Shown in pieces: positions 61,112-64,000 of a stretch of DNA of 64,000 nucleotides. The notes beneath the pieces were generated by a model. That model did no database searches and was not told the DNA's origin. It saw only the letters and a program-made list of their open reading frames with translations. Origin of the DNA: an uncultured Collinsella sp. (GTDB lineage: Bacteria > Actinomycetota > Coriobacteriia > Coriobacteriales > Coriobacteriaceae). The position numbers and the translations under genes were made by a program. The first letter of the stretch is position 1, and each line of letters opens with the position of its first letter. Location: positions 62,001 through 126,000 of the forward strand of contig UQIN01000001.1 of NCBI GenBank assembly GCA_900541035.1. The letters run 5' to 3'.

Positions 61112-61161
61112 GGTATTACTTGGTATTCTTAAGTATTACCCCGCAGATAGAATACCATACC
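61112..61161. promoter_or_regulatory. Array of GGTATT motifs upstream of the RelB-like gene
   Basis: GGTATTACTT (61112-61121) and GGTATTCTTA (61122-61131) are direct repeats, followed by inverted copies AAGTATTACC (61131-61140), GAATACC (61150-61156) and ATACC. Ribbon-helix-helix antitoxins usually bind such arrays at their own promoter. Confidence 0.45.
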
Positions 61162-61164
61162 CGA

Positions 61165-61192
61165 CCCCATGGGGACGGAGAAAAACGGATCA
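61165..61192 (+). repeat. GGGGACGGAG-type repeat, copy 3
   Basis: CCCCATGGGGACGGAGAAAA then ACGGATCA: same unit as copies 1 and 2, in the same orientation as copy 2. It sits between the ABC transporter end and the RelB operator array. Confidence 0.6.
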
Positions 61193-61212
61193 TTTTGTTG
61201 CTGAGTAAGTAT

Positions 61213-62592
61213 TTAGAGCGTGATGATGTCCGAGATATTGAGGGCCTGAGCGTCGACGGCATCGTGCGTGGCAAGCAGCAGCATGCGGCCGTCGAGAAAG
61301 TCGAGCACGACCTCGGCGCATGCGTCGCGCGCGGCGGTATCTAGACCGGTAAAGGGCTCGTCCAGAATCACCGCGTCGCCTGGGCACAGCAGGGCTCGGG
61401 CAATCTCGACACGACGGCGCTGTCCACCCGAAAGCTCGGCCACGCGGGCATGCACATCGATCCCCGGTATCAGCAGACGCAACAGGGCTGCGGCACTCGA
61501 GGCGTCCACGCGCGCGTCGGCGCACACCAGCACGTTATCCAAAGCCGAGGTGCCCTCTACCAGGCGCACATCCTGAAACACCATGGAGCACGGCGCGCAC
61601 TCCCCCGCCGCCAGCGCGAGCAACGTCGACTTGCCCACGCCCGAGGCGCCCATCACGCAGGCGCGCCCACCGGCGGGCACACGAAGCACCAGCCCGTCGA
61701 GCGCCGGCGCCCAGGGCGCACGATCGCCCACGGCAAGCGCAAGCTCCGCCGCAGCGCCGGCGCCAGCAGGGTCGCCCGAACGCCCGCGAGTACCACGCCC
61801 ATGTGCCCACACGGCAGCACGCCACGCCGCGGGCCCCGAAGCCCGCAGCAACCACACCAGCACACGCTCGCATGCCCGCGATGCCGCCACGACCAACACG
61901 GTCCAAGCCAGCAGGTCAGCCGTCTCGATGAGCAGCTTCGCCTGATAGATGCGCTCGCCTACGGTGCCCACCGCCATGCCGATCAGCTCCGCCGCCACGC
62001 CGGCCTTCCAGCTCATGCCGATCACGGCACGGGCGCACGAAAGCGCAAACGGCAGCACCTCGCGCCAGGTATGGGCGCAAAACAGGCGCCAGCCGCGCAC
62101 GTCATGCAGACGGAACATCTGCTCCAGCGGTTTATTCACCTGTGCCAAGCCCTCGGCCAGCGAAAAATACACGCCCGGCAGCGCCATCAAAAAGACCGCG
62201 GCGATGCTCACGCGCGCCGATCCCAGCCAAATGAGCAGCAGGACCACCACGCAGGCAACCGGCGTCGCCTTGACAAACGACAGCGCCGGCGCCACCAGGC
62301 GGGCAAACGCACGCGAACGTGACGAAATCCCGGCCAGCACGCCACCACACACCGCGGCAAGCGCCAGCCCGCCCAATATCCGCGCGCCCGAGCCCGCCAA
62401 AATCGCCCAGGTACCGCCATCGCACACCAGGCGCAGCAGCGCCAAGGCAACAGCACCCGGCCCCGGCAAGATCAGTGGCTGCGCCACCAGCGCCGCCGCG
62501 AAGACCCACACGGCAAGCCAAAAGGCGGCGACGGCACCTGCTGCCGCCACCGCCTTCATACGCTCTGTCATTTGTCGAGCAAACGCACGCAC
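61213..62592 (-). CDS. ABC transporter with permease and ATPase fused in one chain (NitT/TauT-SsuBC-like)
   Basis: 459 aa starting at GTG 62592, placed 3 bases after the stop of the binding-protein gene with GGAG 6 bases before it. Residues 15-250 form a membrane permease of the BPD type: helices FWLAVWVFAAALVA, ILGGLALAAVCGGVLAG, VVLLLIWLG, and the EAA-like loop MFRLHDVRGWRLFCAHTWREVLPF. Residues 280-459 form an ATPase: Walker A GASGVGKST (315-323), signature LSGGQ (387-391), Walker B AVILDEPF (407-414) and His443. These are normally separate SsuC and SsuB subunits. The short ATPase is complete in motifs. Substrate unknown; clearly co-transcribed with the binding protein and a [FeFe] hydrogenase. 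Confidence 0.87.
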   Translation of the reverse strand: MRAFARQMTERMKAVAAAGAVAAFWLAVWVFAAALVAQPLILPGPGAVALALLRLVCDGGTWAILAGSGARILGGLALAAVCGGVLAGISSRSRAFARLVAPALSFVKATPVACVVVLLLIWLGSARVSIAAVFLMALPGVYFSLAEGLAQVNKPLEQMFRLHDVRGWRLFCAHTWREVLPFALSCARAVIGMSWKAGVAAELIGMAVGTVGERIYQAKLLIETADLLAWTVLVVAASRACERVLVWLLRASGPAAWRAAVWAHGRGTRGRSGDPAGAGAAAELALAVGDRAPWAPALDGLVLRVPAGGRACVMGASGVGKSTLLALAAGECAPCSMVFQDVRLVEGTSALDNVLVCADARVDASSAAALLRLLIPGIDVHARVAELSGGQRRRVEIARALLCPGDAVILDEPFTGLDTAARDACAEVVLDFLDGRMLLLATHDAVDAQALNISDIITL

Positions 62593-62595
62593 GGG

Positions 62596-63651
62596 CTACT
62601 CCATGTAGTAGAAATCATCAGCCGGGAGCTTGCCGCCCACGGCGCTCGCATCCGCATCGGCCAGCACCTGCAGGTACCCACCGAGCGCCGCCTTCATATC
62701 TTTCCCCGTCTGGCAGACAAGCATGCACCCGGGAATCGCCTTTTCGGCAATCGCGGCGTTATCGACGACACCCGCATCGACCACGGCCTGCGCCCAGTCC
62801 GCCGGCGCCGCATTGACGGCCTTCACGCTCGCCTCATGGCAGCGCAAGAATTCCGCCACGGCATCGGGATGTTCCTCGGCAAAGGCGCGGCGCACCACGG
62901 TCACGCCCGTCAGCAGGCGCGAACCCGTGTCGCCCGCCAGCTCATCCCACACATCGGTCAGACTTACCGGAGCCGACAGCTTGTCTTCGCTCTTGGCGAT
63001 GTCAGCGGTCTTGAACGGCTCGGGCAGCACGCCCACGGCAGACGGATCGGCAAGCAGCGCCGACAGCACCTCGGTGGGCTCGCTCTTAAACTCAAGCGCC
63101 ACCTGGCCGGTCAGGCCCGCGCGGTCCAGCAGGTAGTTCATGACGTACTCCGGCGTGGTGCCCTTACCCGTCATATAGACGGTATGGCCCGCCAGATCGC
63201 CAAACGAGGCCACACTCGCGTCGCCCGTCACAACGTTCAGCACGCCCAGCGTGTTGATGTCGATGACCTGCACCGCGCCCTCGGTCTTGTTGTAGAGCAC
63301 GCTCGCCACGTTGGCGGGCACCAGGGCGATATCGACATCGCCCTGAATGACCTTGGGCACAATCTCGTCGGCGGCGGTGTTGATCGCAAAGTCGAACTCG
63401 TTGTCCGTGGCACCGTCGGCCGCCCGGTCCATAAACTGCACCAGACCGATTGACGTCGGACCCTTGAGCGAGGCGACGTGCACCTCAACCGGCTCGGCAG
63501 CGGCACCGGCGCCGTCCGTGGCAGCCGAGCCCGCAGCAGACCCAGCCCCGGCAGCCCCGCCGCCACAGCCAGCCAGCGCAAGCGACAGCGCGCCCGCGGC
63601 GAGCGCCGAGGCAAACCCCCGGCGCGACATCTCAACATCAAACGCGCGCAT
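62596..63651 (-). CDS. Substrate-binding lipoprotein of the NitT/TauT type
   Basis: About 351 aa. The start ATG at 63651 (or the second ATG, MSRRGF, 7 codons on) leads into SRRGFASALAAGALSLALAGCGGG, which has both a twin-arginine motif and a lipobox (LAGC). After an Ala/Gly linker the domain reads VEVHVASLKGPTSIGLVQFMDRA, DFAINTAADEIVPKVIQGDVDIALVPANVASVLYNKT and SVGVLPEPFKTADIAKSED-like (GVLPEPFKTAD), the NMT1/SsuA-like periplasmic fold. The start is 2 bases after the hydrogenase stop, and the fused ABC transporter follows. Ligand unknown. Confidence 0.88.
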   Translation of the reverse strand: MRAFDVEMSRRGFASALAAGALSLALAGCGGGAAGAGSAAGSAATDGAGAAAEPVEVHVASLKGPTSIGLVQFMDRAADGATDNEFDFAINTAADEIVPKVIQGDVDIALVPANVASVLYNKTEGAVQVIDINTLGVLNVVTGDASVASFGDLAGHTVYMTGKGTTPEYVMNYLLDRAGLTGQVALEFKSEPTEVLSALLADPSAVGVLPEPFKTADIAKSEDKLSAPVSLTDVWDELAGDTGSRLLTGVTVVRRAFAEEHPDAVAEFLRCHEASVKAVNAAPADWAQAVVDAGVVDNAAIAEKAIPGCMLVCQTGKDMKAALGGYLQVLADADASAVGGKLPADDFYYME

Positions 63652-63653
63652 CG

Positions 63654-64000
63654 CTAGCACGTCCCCTCGTTGGGCATCGACCAGGCGTGATGGTCGGTAT
63701 GCAGCAGCTCCTCGGCCAGCGGCGAGAGCGGCGCGCCCAAAAACTCGCTGTAGCACGCCTGGACATCGGGATTCTCGTGCGAGAAGCGAATGTCCGCCTT
63801 CGCATCCAGGCCCCACAGCACCTGGCCGCGCTCGGCCGCCAGCTCGCAGCCGTCGTGGATGGGCTGACCGCCGCCACCGACGCAGCCGCCCGGGCATGCC
63901 ATAACCTCAACGAAGTCATAGCTCACGCGGCCGTCGCGAATCGCGTCGAGCAGGCGGGCGGCGTTACCCAACCCGTGCGCCACGGCGACGCGCACCTTGG
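63654..64000 (-). CDS. [FeFe] hydrogenase, C-terminal fragment (start outside window)
   Basis: The frame is open to the window edge; about 115 codons are visible and the start lies beyond. FeFe hydrogenases reduce protons with ferredoxin or form part of electron-bifurcating complexes. The third H-cluster motif is intact: VEVMACPGGCVGGGGQP. The downstream signature SHENPDVQACYSEFLGAPLSPLAEELLHTDHHAW is the standard C-terminal end of the catalytic subunit. Its stop is 2 bases from the binding-lipoprotein gene. Whether it is a monomeric or HndD-type subunit cannot be seen. Confidence 0.92.
   Translation of the reverse strand, partial: KVRVAVAHGLGNAARLLDAIRDGRVSYDFVEVMACPGGCVGGGGQPIHDGCELAAERGQVLWGLDAKADIRFSHENPDVQACYSEFLGAPLSPLAEELLHTDHHAWSMPNEGTC

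Overview
The window is about 60% GC, densely coded and has no rRNA or tRNA gene that I could see. Gene content suggests an anaerobic gut actinobacterium of the Coriobacteriia, most probably Collinsella: class III fructose bisphosphatase, desulfoferrodoxin, formate-tetrahydrofolate ligase, a partial [FeFe] hydrogenase, AddAB instead of RecBCD, C69 and M42 peptidases, GtrA pairs and LAxTG-type surface anchoring. The genus is inferred from gene content and style; no database was searched.

Layout. 1-6.7 kb: the end of an RNA m5C methyltransferase gene, a TIM-barrel protein, DegV, class III FBPase and two GtrA paralogues. 6.8-11.9 kb: a minus-strand surface-protein locus with a cobalamin-riboswitch-like leader, four transcobalamin-like (DUF4430) domains, a beta-propeller part separated from them by one in-frame TGA, and a second DUF4430 membrane protein. 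12-17.7 kb: UbiB-family kinase with a phasin-like partner, C69 dipeptidase, a MITE-like element, and the one-carbon pair FolD/FchA. 18-24 kb: duplicated lipoproteins, a secreted PI-PLC-like sortase substrate, a PH-like protein and a solitary DUF1016 nuclease. 24-35 kb: zinc-ribbon protein, CDF metal transporter, a membrane protein with a helical tail, Fhs, ruvCAB, a degenerate NAD synthetase and superoxide reductase. 35-49.3 kb: SWIM/SNF2 helicase, DnaE and AddAB. 49.5-54.7 kb: TrpR-like regulator, holin-like protein, Rrf2 regulator divergent from cysK, mnmA and an M42 peptidase. 55.3-64 kb: iron alcohol dehydrogenase, YoaK, YgiQ radical SAM, CPBP protease, an orphan RelB-like antitoxin, and a minus-strand operon of [FeFe] hydrogenase, substrate-binding lipoprotein and fused ABC permease-ATPase that runs off the right edge.

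How the genes fit together. FolD, FchA and Fhs form a tetrahydrofolate one-carbon set. RuvCAB, AddAB, DnaE and the SNF2 helicase form a replication and recombination block. Rrf2, CysK and MnmA link cysteine supply to sulfur use. The most novel candidates are the riboswitch-led DUF4430/propeller surface locus (possibly corrinoid capture in a Gram-positive organism) and the hydrogenase-linked transporter with a fused permease-ATPase. Several palindromic intergenic repeat families (63-bp hairpins in two copies, a 129-bp element with 38-bp inverted repeats, a 238-bp element with 35-bp inverted repeats, and a GGGGACGGAG motif in three copies) are scattered between genes.
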